Part shown: piece after piece, positions 43,855 through 54,831 of the stretch
How the letters are laid out: each line of letters opens with the position of its first letter
How positions within the stretch are numbered: the first letter of the stretch is position 1
Source of the DNA: Apoderus coryli
Lineage: Eukaryota > Arthropoda > Insecta > Coleoptera > Attelabidae
Direction of reading: 5' to 3'
Assembly: GCA_911728435.2 (NCBI GenBank)
Contig: OU452198.1
Span: 23,532,001-23,596,000 of the forward strand
DNA length: 64,000 nt
Program-made: the position numbers and the translations under genes
The notes under the pieces: model-generated
Told to the model about the DNA's origin: nothing
What the model saw: the letters and a program-made list of their open reading frames with translations, nothing else
Database searches by the model: none

Positions 43855-46158
43855 ACTGTGGCGTTTTTTCTCTATATTTAATAATATTCAGGCTTCAAGC
43901 ATTATTGTATCAGGAAGGCTACGTTATATCCCGAACTACTTATGTTAAATAAAACACCGAAATAAAATCAGTCAATTTTATAAATAATAAATAATTAATT
44001 AATTTTTTTTAAATGAGGTTATGTTTCCAGAACATACGGCAAGTAGATCGGTCAAAGTTTCAAAAATTTAACAAATTAACTCACAGTTTGGCAGCATACT
44101 ACACCTATAGTTACATCTCTTCGAAAACAAGGATTTGACGAAAACATTGCCCAGTGCCATGTTCACAAACATCCAGTCCAAAATAACCATAGGCTGGTGG
44201 ATAAGCAATACTTATCAGGTACCCCAAATACCAAAGACTCTACTACCGACAGAAAGGCTAACATCCGCTGGCAGGAGTCAGATAAAACCAACCAAAAGGT
44301 CGCAACCAACCACATCTATTGGTCGCCAGTTAACAAATAAACCCGTAAGAAAAACCCTAAAAGTAATGTACTTTTAGTAATTGAAAGAACTACAGTGAAT
44401 TATACTGACCTCACGCGTTGGGAGGGTTTTCTTGGTAGAAATAGGTGTTGAAATAATTCTCAATTTATATAAAAGAGAACGAATAGTTGATGCTAAAATT
44501 GGTAACAATAATAAGTACTGCGTAAATTGTTAATCAGTAATTCATTTTACTCACGTGGTGCCGAGACGAACTTAATCCTGCTTTCCAAGCAGTTAAAAAC
44601 TTCAAATAATACTCTCAACAAGTCCAAAACTAACCACACGAAGTTTTTATATGCCACCACGGCCTCAAATATTCCCCAGAATGGGTTAAAAATTATCTCC
44701 AATAATTTTTATATATGGAACTCCCAAAATGGCCGAATAGGCTGTCGTACTCAACAAGACCATCAATAGAAAATGACTTGCAAACCCAAAAATGGCAAGG
44801 ACATCCTCAAGTCTTGCAAACCTAAGTTTCACGAATTAAAATGACCCTAAAAGGACTTAACTTTGACAGGTAAACTGCCTAAAAATATCGATGCTAGGGA
44901 ATTACTATCGACTTTTGACTAAACCCTATAACCAATATTAATAATGACGAAAAGTAACAAACGCAACGCCACTGATAAATCTTATTATGCGGTTATATAA
45001 CGTCAATCCGTTCTAAACACTCGCTATCTCTGTTACGTCTTCCAATAATATATAACGCAGGTATATAAGAAGCTTTATGCTGAGAGAGTTGGTAACACTG
45101 GAAATATGCCTGCAAATTCATCAAGTGACATAGCGAATGACATATAAACCTTGGCAATCTGCAAAACATATGTTTACATCGAATATTAAATTAATTAATA
45201 TGTAATTAACAAGTAAAAACGGTTAATCATCATTGGTAATACTATCCAACAGTAGATAAAATAACGGTAAGTATGAGATCACACAACATTTTCATATAAT
45301 AACAGCATTATGTGTAAAATGATAACAACATAACCTACAAAGTATATTGTGATATGCTTATTCACGGGTTAAGCATATCACAATATACTTTGTAGGTTAT
45401 GTTGTTATCATTTTACACAGTAATTTCTACCGCAATTTTAGGATAATTTGGGTCTAACCAATTGGTGAACTACAGAAGACAAAGCAAACAATCATCCCAC
45501 AGTCGATCAAGCGTTGAAAACAATAATTTCACAGAAAATTCGAGCGTAAAACATTGACTAAGTACCGGAGTGCCAAATCAGAAGAAATATGGGTAATCGG
45601 TAAAAGGTAGGGCTTCAAATACGATAAATATAAGTTAATTTAGTCCTCTACTACTCGTAGGAGGGCGATGATCAAAATAGGATTAGGAATTAGTGCAAAA
45701 ACTTGATGTAAAAGCTAGAAACGGACATGGACTTAAAAATAGGGCTGCACCAACTCACAGGACGTAAACACGGCTACCAAACCATCTAAAAACAATACAG
45801 AGAATAGCCTAGGACACATTTAACTGGTAAGTACCTATAGTTATTTACAATTACTATAAAATTACGCTAAAACAGTCTCGCATATTTCAGGATATTGACA
45901 GTGATAAATCAGGGCCATAAATTATATCACACAAGTGGCAAATGGAGTAAAATACCGTAACAATGAACTGTGTATAAGTGTTCAATAAAGTTGGGTCAAA
46001 ACAGGTACCAAAATGTGTTTTTCTTTGCCAAATAGAACGGTAGACACTTGGTAAGGGGTAAGTACTTAATCTTTTCGGTGTAAACGGTGTTCAAAAGGTA
46101 ATAGGTGGTAGGGATTAAGTCAATAGTAACGCTAGCTTAAATTTTAACGTTACAACAC
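43855..46158. mobile_element. 2.3-kb insertion of unknown class (copy 1)
   Basis: It splits a P2 module: left flank GTCTAGATAC, right flank CGATGTTAAAGG. The sequence starts ACTGTGGCGTTTTTTC and ends ACGTTACAACAC. Two 80-codon plus frames (44135-44377, 44527-44769) are Lys/Asn/Thr/Ser-rich and match nothing I know. A perfect 50-bp hairpin lies inside. A TG...CA-like start and end would allow an LTR derivative, but no target duplication or internal LTR is visible. A second copy is at 51035-53338. Confidence 0.55.
45311..45419. repeat. Perfect hairpin, 50-bp arms, 9-nt loop (copy 1)
   Basis: The left arm 45311-45360 begins TGTGTAAAATGATAACAACA. The right arm 45370-45419 is its exact reverse complement. 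The loop is TTCACGGGT. Confidence 0.95.
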
Positions 46159-47240
46159 GATGTTAAAGGTTCAAATTTAAAATCAAAAATTTGCCATAAT
46201 TCAAAAACTCCTTTAAATATATTTTTTCAAATTTAGTGACCGATATGTTCTTTAAAAAAGTCATATTTTGACATAAATAGTCTGTTTAAAAAATTAACCA
46301 GTGGCATGGTATAGGAGTTAGCGAAACTTTTTATACCCCTATTTTTTACGTCCCTGGAATAAATATATTTCTGTATTTTTTTAAAATTCTCTGTTTATTT
46401 TTACTTAAAAAACTAATAAATTTTTATGTGTTTAAAGTGAACAGCTTTGTAGGAATTTGCCTGTAAACAAAAGTTTGCAAGTAAAGGTTTCTACTTTCAA
46501 CTGTGTGTACTTTATTAATACGCACCCTTTAGTTGTAGACATTTGTTTAGAGGCAAATTCCTGCAAAACCGTTCACTTTAGACTCATAAAAAACCATTAC
46601 TTTTTTGAGCAAAAAACGAAAAGGGAATTAAAAAAATTGCAAAGATATATTTATTCCAGTGGTGTAAAAAATAGGGGTATAAAAAGTGTCAATAATTCCT
46701 ATAGCATGCCACTGGTTAAATTTTTAAAAAGATTGTTTGTCAAAATATTATTTTTTAAAAGAACATATTGTTCACGAAATTTTTAATAAATATTTAAAGA
46801 CGTTTTAGAATTATGGCAAATTTTCGAAATTTATTCAATGTTACACAGTAATATGTAAAGGCGTTTTTGAATTTGAACCTTGACACCCTGTATCTCGAAA
46901 GCTAAGCTTTTCAAGGGTGCATGTCCCTGGTATATGTCCTTATATCAAAATACATGAGTTAGCCAGAGTTTTTTGTGGTAGAGCATTGTCGGTCGAATTT
47001 AGAAATACTCTTAAAGGGATTAGTTGTTTAGAAACAGGATGTCAAAGGTTCAAGTTTAAATCGAAAATTTGCCATAATTGGAAAATGCCGTTTTTTTTTT
47101 CAAATTTAGTGACCGATATGTCATATTTGGACATCAACAAACTTTTTAAAAAATTAACCAGTGGCATGCTATAAGGGTTAGTAACATTTTTTATCTCTTT
47201 ATGTGTCTTGTTTAGCAGAGAGAGAGAATAATTTGTTTGC
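46159..47240. repeat. Palindromic modules P2, M, P1, M, P2 before the retrotransposon
   Basis: Right half of the split P2 (46159-46310), M (46298-46357), P1 (46440-46575), M (46660-46715), P2 (46703-47170), then a half M. Small frames here (46457-46786, 46917-47174) are repeat sequence. Confidence 0.8.
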
Positions 47241-47265
47241 ATAATATAAAAAATCAGAACTGAAA

Positions 47266-47574
47266 ATGCCTGTCGACACACAAAAGAAATCCCCCATTTA
47301 CTTACGGACAAAAATGGTTCCCCTTGATGGGGGCAGAGGGGTGTTAAGAATCAGCCCCAGACCGCCAATAGCTGAACAAAAAACTGAGGAAAATCCGGCG
47401 CCGGGTCCATCAACCAACCCGGACATGAAACTAATTGATCAAAGAATGAGAACAGAAATAGAAGAATTGCAAAAAGACGTGAACGAACTAAAACAGTGGA
47501 GACAAGAACAAACAAGGAGAGGTCTGGGCAGGCCGAATAAGACCCCAAAACCTAAAAAAAATAACAGACAATGA
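47266..47574 (+). CDS. Non-LTR element ORF1-like protein, copy 1
   Basis: 102 codons from an ATG. Proline-rich and basic at both ends, with a central helical, charged segment (RMRTEIEELQKDVNELKQW) that could form a short coiled coil, as ORF1 proteins of non-LTR elements often do for self-association and RNA binding. No zinc knuckle or RRM. Unusually short for an ORF1, so it may be the remnant of a longer one. It precedes ORF2 by ~80 bp. Confidence 0.6.
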   Translation: MPVDTQKKSPIYLRTKMVPLDGGRGVLRISPRPPIAEQKTEENPAPGPSTNPDMKLIDQRMRTEIEELQKDVNELKQWRQEQTRRGLGRPNKTPKPKKNNRQ

Positions 47575-47651
47575 TTCCGAGGCGAAATAGAATTTACTAT
47601 ATTATTTTTTATTATTTTTACTTATGATAGAATTTATTTTCAACCAATTCT

Positions 47652-50289
47652 TTGAATATCACTGACTACAAGTTTTACCGTAAGGATCGTGGAGATCAAA
47701 GGCGAGGTGGAGGTATAGGTATATACATAAAAAATAATCTCATAAGTGAAATCCAGAATACTTTATTTGATAATAATTGTGGGTTGGAGTGTCTCTGGTT
47801 GAGGGTTAAATTAAACAGAAGCTACTTGATTGTTGGCGCAATATACCGACCCCCAGGAGTAAATGTACTTGCTTCTATCGAGATGATAGAGAATAATGTA
47901 TCGGCATTGCATTGAATGTGACAATTTTCTTGTTTTGGGAGACTTTAATGTGGATATGTTTTTAGATAATGCGATTGTTCGCTGTTTTAAGTCTTATAAT
48001 TTTGATCAAATAATAAATGATGCAACACGCATTGCCGAACATAGTGCGACATTACTTGACCCCATTTTTGTTAATAATAAAAATATAATATCACAATCTG
48101 GTACAATAAATGCTGACCATATCTCCGATCATCAGGCGGTATTTTGTGACATAGATATTAGGATAAAGAAATTTAAGCAGAAACTGATAACTTTTAGGGA
48201 TTTCAAACAGTTTGATGAGATTTCATTCAAAAGGGACTTGGATTTGCTACCACGGGATGATATATACTACGTAAATGATATAGATTTAAAAGTTTGTTAT
48301 CTCACAGAATTATTTAATGTCCATGCACCTCTTCGTACTGTTAGAGTAAGCAAGCCTCCAGCCCCATGGCTAACTTCTAATTGGAAGCAAATATTTAAAG
48401 AAAGAGACAAGGCGCTAAAAAAATTCAATATTTCTAAATCAGAAACTGATTGGATAAATTATAAAAGACTGCGTAATTTTGCAGTTACGGCAATTAGGCA
48501 GGAAAAAATGGCATATTTACAGTTTCTTGAGAGGCAAGGAAGTCAGAAAGATATTTGGGCAGGTCTGAAATCACTCAATATTAAAACAGAAAACAAAACT
48601 AGTTTACCTTCGTTTCTGAGTGATGTCGAAAGAATTAATGATTTCTTTGTAAAAGTTTTCAATAAAAGCAATAACTGTGATGATGCCATACACTATTTTA
48701 ACTCGCATAAATTTGAGGATTCTCTGAATTTCAACTTGAAATTGGCATCTATTGTGGATATCGAGAAAGCGATAAGATCGATAAAATCTAATGCTTGTGG
48801 CATAGATGGGATATCTTTACAAATGATAAAATTATGCCTGCCAAAATTATTGAATCATATTGTTCATATAATCAACTTCTGCCTCGAATGTAAATATTTC
48901 CCAAAATCGTGGCGACAGGCAAAGATTTATCCCTTGCCGAAAGTCAAAGATCCTCAAAGTGTCAGCGATTTACGACCAATTAGTTTGCTGCCTGTTATTT
49001 CAAAAATTCTTGAAAAAGTTGTCGCTACTCAAGTAACTGAATACCTAGATGCTCACAGCATTATTCCTAAACTTCAGTCGGGCTTTAGAAGGTGCCACAG
49101 TACAACTACCGCGTTGTTAAGTCTGCTGGATGATATTTTTCGAGCTATTGACAATGGACGGGCAGCACTATTGATTTCGCTGGATTTTTCCAAAGCCTTT
49201 GACACTATCGATCACGATCTATTATGTTCGAAGTTGTCTTATTATGGCTTTGCGGAGGATTGTGTATTGTTCTTTCGCAATTATTTGAGTGATCGTACAC
49301 AGAGTGTTTGCATCAATAACTTGTCATCGGTTGCAAAGCCTGTCATTTCTGGCGTTCCGCAAGGATCAATTTTGGGTCCGCTACTCTTTATAGTATACAC
49401 AGCAAGTATTTTTGATCAAGCTAATTTTAGCAATGATTTTGCGGGCGATACCCAATTATTATATGTCATCGATCAAACCAAAACGGAATATGTCAACGAA
49501 CAGGTATCAGAGGATTTGATTGCAATATCTGAATTTTCTGAAATGCATAATTTAAAATTAAATGCAAATAAAACCAAAATGATGTTATTCTGTCGAGAAA
49601 CCACTCGTGCTGCTCTTAAAGAACGAATAAGTTTGCGATTAGCAAATGACACCTTACTGTTCGCGGAAAACGTGAGAGTACTTGGGGTGATCTTGGATGA
49701 AAAACTTAGTTTTGATGGCCATGTAAATCAGATTCTCAAATCGACGTATGTGCGCTTGAAGCTATTATATGCAAACAAATATTTGCTGAATTTCAAAATG
49801 CGAAAAAAGTTGTGTGAGTCATTAGTGTTATCTGTTTAAAATTACTGCAATTTTGTTTATTATCCCTGTATTGACTTAGCTAAAAGGCGAAGATTGCAAT
49901 ATGTTCAGAATACTTGCTGCAGATTTATCTTTGATTTGCGTAAATTTGACCACATAACACAGTACATAAAACGGCTTGAGTGGCTCAAGTTTGAATTTGT
50001 TGTTAAATTCCATTTTGCAACCTTCATAAACCGATTAATGATATGCTCCAAACCTACGTATTTAAAAGAGAAATTAATATTTAGACACCATATTTATTCT
50101 GTAAATATCCGTTGCCAGAGTTTATTGACTATGCCTCGTTTTCATACCGCGATTTTCAAAAAATCTTTTACTTGGAATGCTGTTAAACTATACAATAATT
50201 TGAATTCTGAAAATAAAGTATTAATTGTAAGCCAGTTTCGTAAAAAAATAAGAAAAGAGCTAATGGTGGAATGCTATTTCTCAGTTTAG
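47652..50289 (+). pseudogene. CR1/Jockey-type ORF2 (endonuclease and RT), copy 1
   Basis: APE endonuclease parts RGGGIGIYIKNNL, VGAIYRPPG, VLGDFNVD and ADHISDHQ are present; the N-terminal catalytic third is missing. The RT shows DLRPISLLPVISKILEK, LDFSKAFDTIDHDLL and GVPQGSILGPLLF. The catalytic box reads FAGD (49438-49449) where (Y/F)ADD is needed. A TAA at 49837-49839 interrupts, after which the tail continues (49894-50289). This copy also has a private frameshift near 47906 relative to copies 2 and 3. It lacks its 3' end because the tandem junction falls at about 50315. Not functional. Confidence 0.9.
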
Positions 50290-51034
50290 TTTATTTTGTG
50301 TTTACTGTATGCTGTATGACCGATATGTTATTTAAAAAAATCATATTTTAACTTAAATAATCTGTTTAAACAATTAACCAGTGGCATGCTATATTTTTTA
50401 TGTCACTGGAATACTTTAATATATTTTATAATTTTTTTTTCTTGTTAATTTTCTGCTAATTTTTGCTTAAAAAACGAATAAATTTTTATCTTTAAAGTGC
50501 TGCTTTGCAGGAATTTGCCTCTAAACAAAAGTTTGCAAGTAAAGGTTGCTACTTTCAACTGTGTATACTTTATTAATAAGCATTCTTTGCTTGCAGACAT
50601 TTGTGTAGAGGCAAATTCCTGCAAAACTGTTCATTTTAGACCCATAAAAAGTTATTGCTTTTTTCAGAAAAAATTAACAGGGAACAAAAAAAGAAACATA
50701 AATTTATTCCAGTGGCGTAAAAAATAGAAAGATAAAAAGTGTTACTGACCTCTAGAGCATGCCACTGGTAAATTTTTTAAAAAGATTGTTTATGTCAAAA
50801 TAAGATTTCTTTAAAGTAAAGTAAAGTTAGTTCAAAGAAATATTTAAAAGACTTTGAATTTTGGCAAATTTTCGATTTTAAATTAAAATCTTTGACACCC
50901 TGTATCTAGACAACTAAGCTTTTTAAGGGTATATGTCCTTATATTAAAATATATGAATTAGCGAGAGCTTTGTGTGGTAGAGCGTTGTCGGTCGAATTTA
51001 GAAACATCCTTAAATGGATTAGTTGTCTAGATAC

Positions 51035-53338
51035 ACTGTGGCGTTTTTTCTCTATATTTAATAATATTCAGGCTTCAAGCATTATTGTATCAGGAAGGCT
51101 ACGTTATATCCCGAACTACTTATGTTAAATAAAACACCGAAATAAAATCAGTCAATTTTATAAATAATAAATAATTAATTAATTTTTTTTAAATGAGGTT
51201 ATGTTTCCAGAACATACGGCAAGTAGATCGGTCAAAGTTTCAAAAATTTAACAAATTAACTCACAGTTTGGCAGCATACTACACCTATAGTTACATCTCT
51301 TCGAAAACAAGGATTTGACGAAAACATTGCCCAGTGCCATGTTCACAAACATCCAGTCCAAAATAACCATAGGCTGGTGGATAAGCAATACTTATCAGGT
51401 ACCCCAAATACCAAAGACTCTACTACCGACAGAAAGGCTAACATCCGCTGGCAGGAGTCAGATAAAACCAACCAAAAGGTCGCAACCAACCACATCTATT
51501 GGTCGCCAGTTAACAAATAAACCCGTAAGAAAAACCCTAAAAGTAATGTACTTTTAGTAATTGAAAGAACTACAGTGAATTATACTGACCTCACGCGTTG
51601 GGAGGGTTTTCTTGGTAGAAATAGGTGTTGAAATAATTCTCAATTTATATAAAAGAGAACGAATAGTTGATGCTAAAATTGGTAACAATAATAAGTACTG
51701 CGTAAATTGTTAATCAGTAATTCATTTTACTCACGTGGTGCCGAGACGAACTTAATCCTGCTTTCCAAGCAGTTAAAAACTTCAAATAATACTCTCAACA
51801 AGTCCAAAACTAACCACACGAAGTTTTTATATGCCACCACGGCCTCAAATATTCCCCAGAATGGGTTAAAAATTATCTCCAATAATTTTTATATATGGAA
51901 CTCCCAAAATGGCCGAATAGGCTGTCGTACTCAACAAGACCATCAATAGAAAATGACTTGCAAACCCAAAAATGGCAAGGACATCCTCAAGTCTTGCAAA
52001 CCTAAGTTTCACGAATTAAAATGACCCTAAAAGGACTTAACTTTGACAGGTAAACTGCCTAAAAATATCGATGCTAGGGAATTACTATCGACTTTTGACT
52101 AAACCCTATAACCAATATTAATAATGACGAAAAGTAACAAACGCAACGCCACTGATAAATCTTATTATGCGGTTATATAACGTCAATCCGTTCTAAACAC
52201 TCGCTATCTCTGTTACGTCTTCCAATAATATATAACGCAGGTATATAAGAAGCTTTATGCTGAGAGAGTTGGTAACACTGGAAATATGCCTGCAAATTCA
52301 TCAAGTGACATAGCGAATGACATATAAACCTTGGCAATCTGCAAAACATATGTTTACATCGAATATTAAATTAATTAATATGTAATTAACAAGTAAAAAC
52401 GGTTAATCATCATTGGTAATACTATCCAACAGTAGATAAAATAACGGTAAGTATGAGATCACACAACATTTTCATATAATAACAGCATTATGTGTAAAAT
52501 GATAACAACATAACCTACAAAGTATATTGTGATATGCTTATTCACGGGTTAAGCATATCACAATATACTTTGTAGGTTATGTTGTTATCATTTTACACAG
52601 TAATTTCTACCGCAATTTTAGGATAATTTGGGTCTAACCAATTGGTGAACTACAGAAGACAAAGCAAACAATCATCCCACAGTCGATCAAGCGTTGAAAA
52701 CAATAATTTCACAGAAAATTCGAGCGTAAAACATTGACTAAGTACCGGAGTGCCAAATCAGAAGAAATATGGGTAATCGGTAAAAGGTAGGGCTTCAAAT
52801 ACGATAAATATAAGTTAATTTAGTCCTCTACTACTCGTAGGAGGGCGATGATCAAAATAGGATTAGGAATTAGTGCAAAAACTTGATGTAAAAGCTAGAA
52901 ACGGACATGGACTTAAAAATAGGGCTGCACCAACTCACAGGACGTAAACACGGCTACCAAACCATCTAAAAACAATACAGAGAATAGCCTAGGACACATT
53001 TAACTGGTAAGTACCTATAGTTATTTACAATTACTATAAAATTACGCTAAAACAGTCTCGCATATTTCAGGATATTGACAGTGATAAATCAGGGCCATAA
53101 ATTATATCACACAAGTGGCAAATGGAGTAAAATACCGTAACAATGAACTGTGTATAAGTGTTCAATAAAGTTGGGTCAAAACAGGTACCAAAATGTGTTT
53201 TTCTTTGCCAAATAGAACGGTAGACACTTGGTAAGGGGTAAGTACTTAATCTTTTCGGTGTAAACGGTGTTCAAAAGGTAATAGGTGGTAGGGATTAAGT
53301 CAATAGTAACGCTAGCTTAAATTTTAACGTTACAACAC
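51035..53338. mobile_element. 2.3-kb insertion of unknown class (copy 2)
   Basis: Duplicate of 43855-46158 as part of the segmental duplication, with the same two 80-codon frames (51315-51557, 51707-51949) and no separate insertion event. Confidence 0.55.
52491..52599. repeat. Perfect hairpin, 50-bp arms, 9-nt loop (copy 2)
   Basis: Same hairpin as at 45311-45419. Both arms are unchanged, so symmetry was kept in both copies. Confidence 0.95.
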
Positions 53339-54427
53339 GATGTTAAAGGTTCAAATTTAAAATCAAAAATTTGCCATAATTCAAAAACTCCTTTAAATAT
53401 ATTTTTTCAAATTTAGTGACCGATATGTTCTTTAAAAAAGTCATATTTTGACATAAATAGTCTGTTTAAAAAATTAACCAGTGGCATGGTATAGGAGTTA
53501 GCGAAACTTTTTATACCCCTATTTTTTACGTCCCTGGAATAAATATATTTCTGTATTTTTTTAAAATTCTCTGTTTATTTTTACTTAAAAAACTAATAAA
53601 TTTTTATGTGTTTAAAGTGAACAGCTTTGTAGGAATTTGCCTGTAAACAAAAGTTTGCAAGTAAAGGTTTCTACTTTCAACTGTGTGTACTTTATTAATA
53701 CGCACCCTTTAGTTGTAGACATTTGTTTAGAGGCAAATTCCTGCAAAACCGTTCACTTTAGACTCATAAAAAACCATTACTTTTTTGAGCAAAAAACGAA
53801 AAGGGAATTAAAAAAATTGCAAAGATATATTTATTCCAGTGGTGTAAAAAATAGGGGTATAAAAAGTGTCAATAATTCCTATAGCATGCCACTGGTTAAA
53901 TTTTTAAAAAGATTGTTTGTCAAAATATTATTTTTTAAAAGAACATATTGTTCACGAAATTTTTAATAAATATTTAAAGACGTTTTAGAATTATGGCAAA
54001 TTTTCGAAATTTATTCAATGTTACACAGTAATATGTAAAGGCGTTTTTGAATTTGAACCTTGACACCCTGTATCTCGAAAGCTAAGCTTTTCAAGGGTGC
54101 ATGTCCCTGGTATATGTCCTTATATCAAAATACATGAGTTAGCCAGAGTTTTTTGTGGTAGAGCATTGTCGGTCGAATTTAGAAATACTCTTAAAGGGAT
54201 TAGTTGTTTAGAAACAGGATGTCAAAGGTTCAAGTTTAAATCGAAAATTTGCCATAATTGGAAAATGCCGTTTTTTTTTTCAAATTTAGTGACCGATATG
54301 TCATATTTGGACATCAACAAACTTTTTAAAAAATTAACCAGTGGCATGCTATAAGGGTTAGTAACATTTTTTATCTCTTTATGTGTCTTGTTTAGCAGAG
54401 AGAGAGAATAATTTGTTTGCATAATAT
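53339..54427. repeat. Palindromic modules, copy 2
   Basis: Same order as 46159-47240: P2 right half, M, P1 (53620-53755), M, P2 (53885-54350). A short AGAGAGAG tract precedes the retroelement. Confidence 0.8.
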
Positions 54428-54445
54428 AAAAAATCAGAACTGAAA

Positions 54446-54754
54446 ATGCCTGTCGACACACAAAAGAAATCCCCCATTTACTTACGGACGAAAATGGTTC
54501 CCCTTGATGGGGGCAGAGGGGTGTTAAGAATCAGCCCCAGACCGCCAATAGCTGAACAAAAAACTGAGGAAAATCCGGCGCCGGGTCCATCAACCAACCC
54601 GGACATGAAACTAATTGATCAAAGAATGAGAACAGAAATAGAAGAATTGCAAAAAGACGTGAACGAACTAAAACAGTGGAGACAAGAACAAACAAGGAGA
54701 GGTCTGGGCAGGCCGAATAAGACCCCAAAACCTAAAAAAAATAACAGACAATGA
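54446..54754 (+). CDS. Non-LTR element ORF1-like protein, copy 2
   Basis: Identical 102-residue product to copy 1. One silent-type base difference in ACGGACG versus ACGGACA is visible. Frame intact. Confidence 0.6.
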   Translation: MPVDTQKKSPIYLRTKMVPLDGGRGVLRISPRPPIAEQKTEENPAPGPSTNPDMKLIDQRMRTEIEELQKDVNELKQWRQEQTRRGLGRPNKTPKPKKNNRQ

Positions 54755-54831
54755 TTCCGAGGCGAAATAGAATTTACTATATTATTTTTTATTATTTTTA
54801 CTTATGATAGAATTTATTTTCAACCAATTCT

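Larger units (their letters stand above)
43137..50316 (+). repeat. 7,180-bp tandem segmental duplication, copy 1
   Basis: The sequence from TGACCGATATGTTATTTAAA (43137) to about 50316 recurs at a constant offset of 7,180 bp from 50317. Only a handful of base differences are visible (for example 43755, 47310, 47744, 47906, 48253, 48356, 48383). It contains palindromic repeats, a 2.3-kb insert, and most of a non-LTR element that is cut at about 50315 at the junction with copy 2. Confidence 0.95.

Noticed and set aside
47351..47548. 65-codon minus-strand hydrophobic frame opposite ORF1, repeated at 54531 and 58275
   Set aside because: Antisense of ORF1; breaks in copy 3 with the 7-bp deletion; no independent support.
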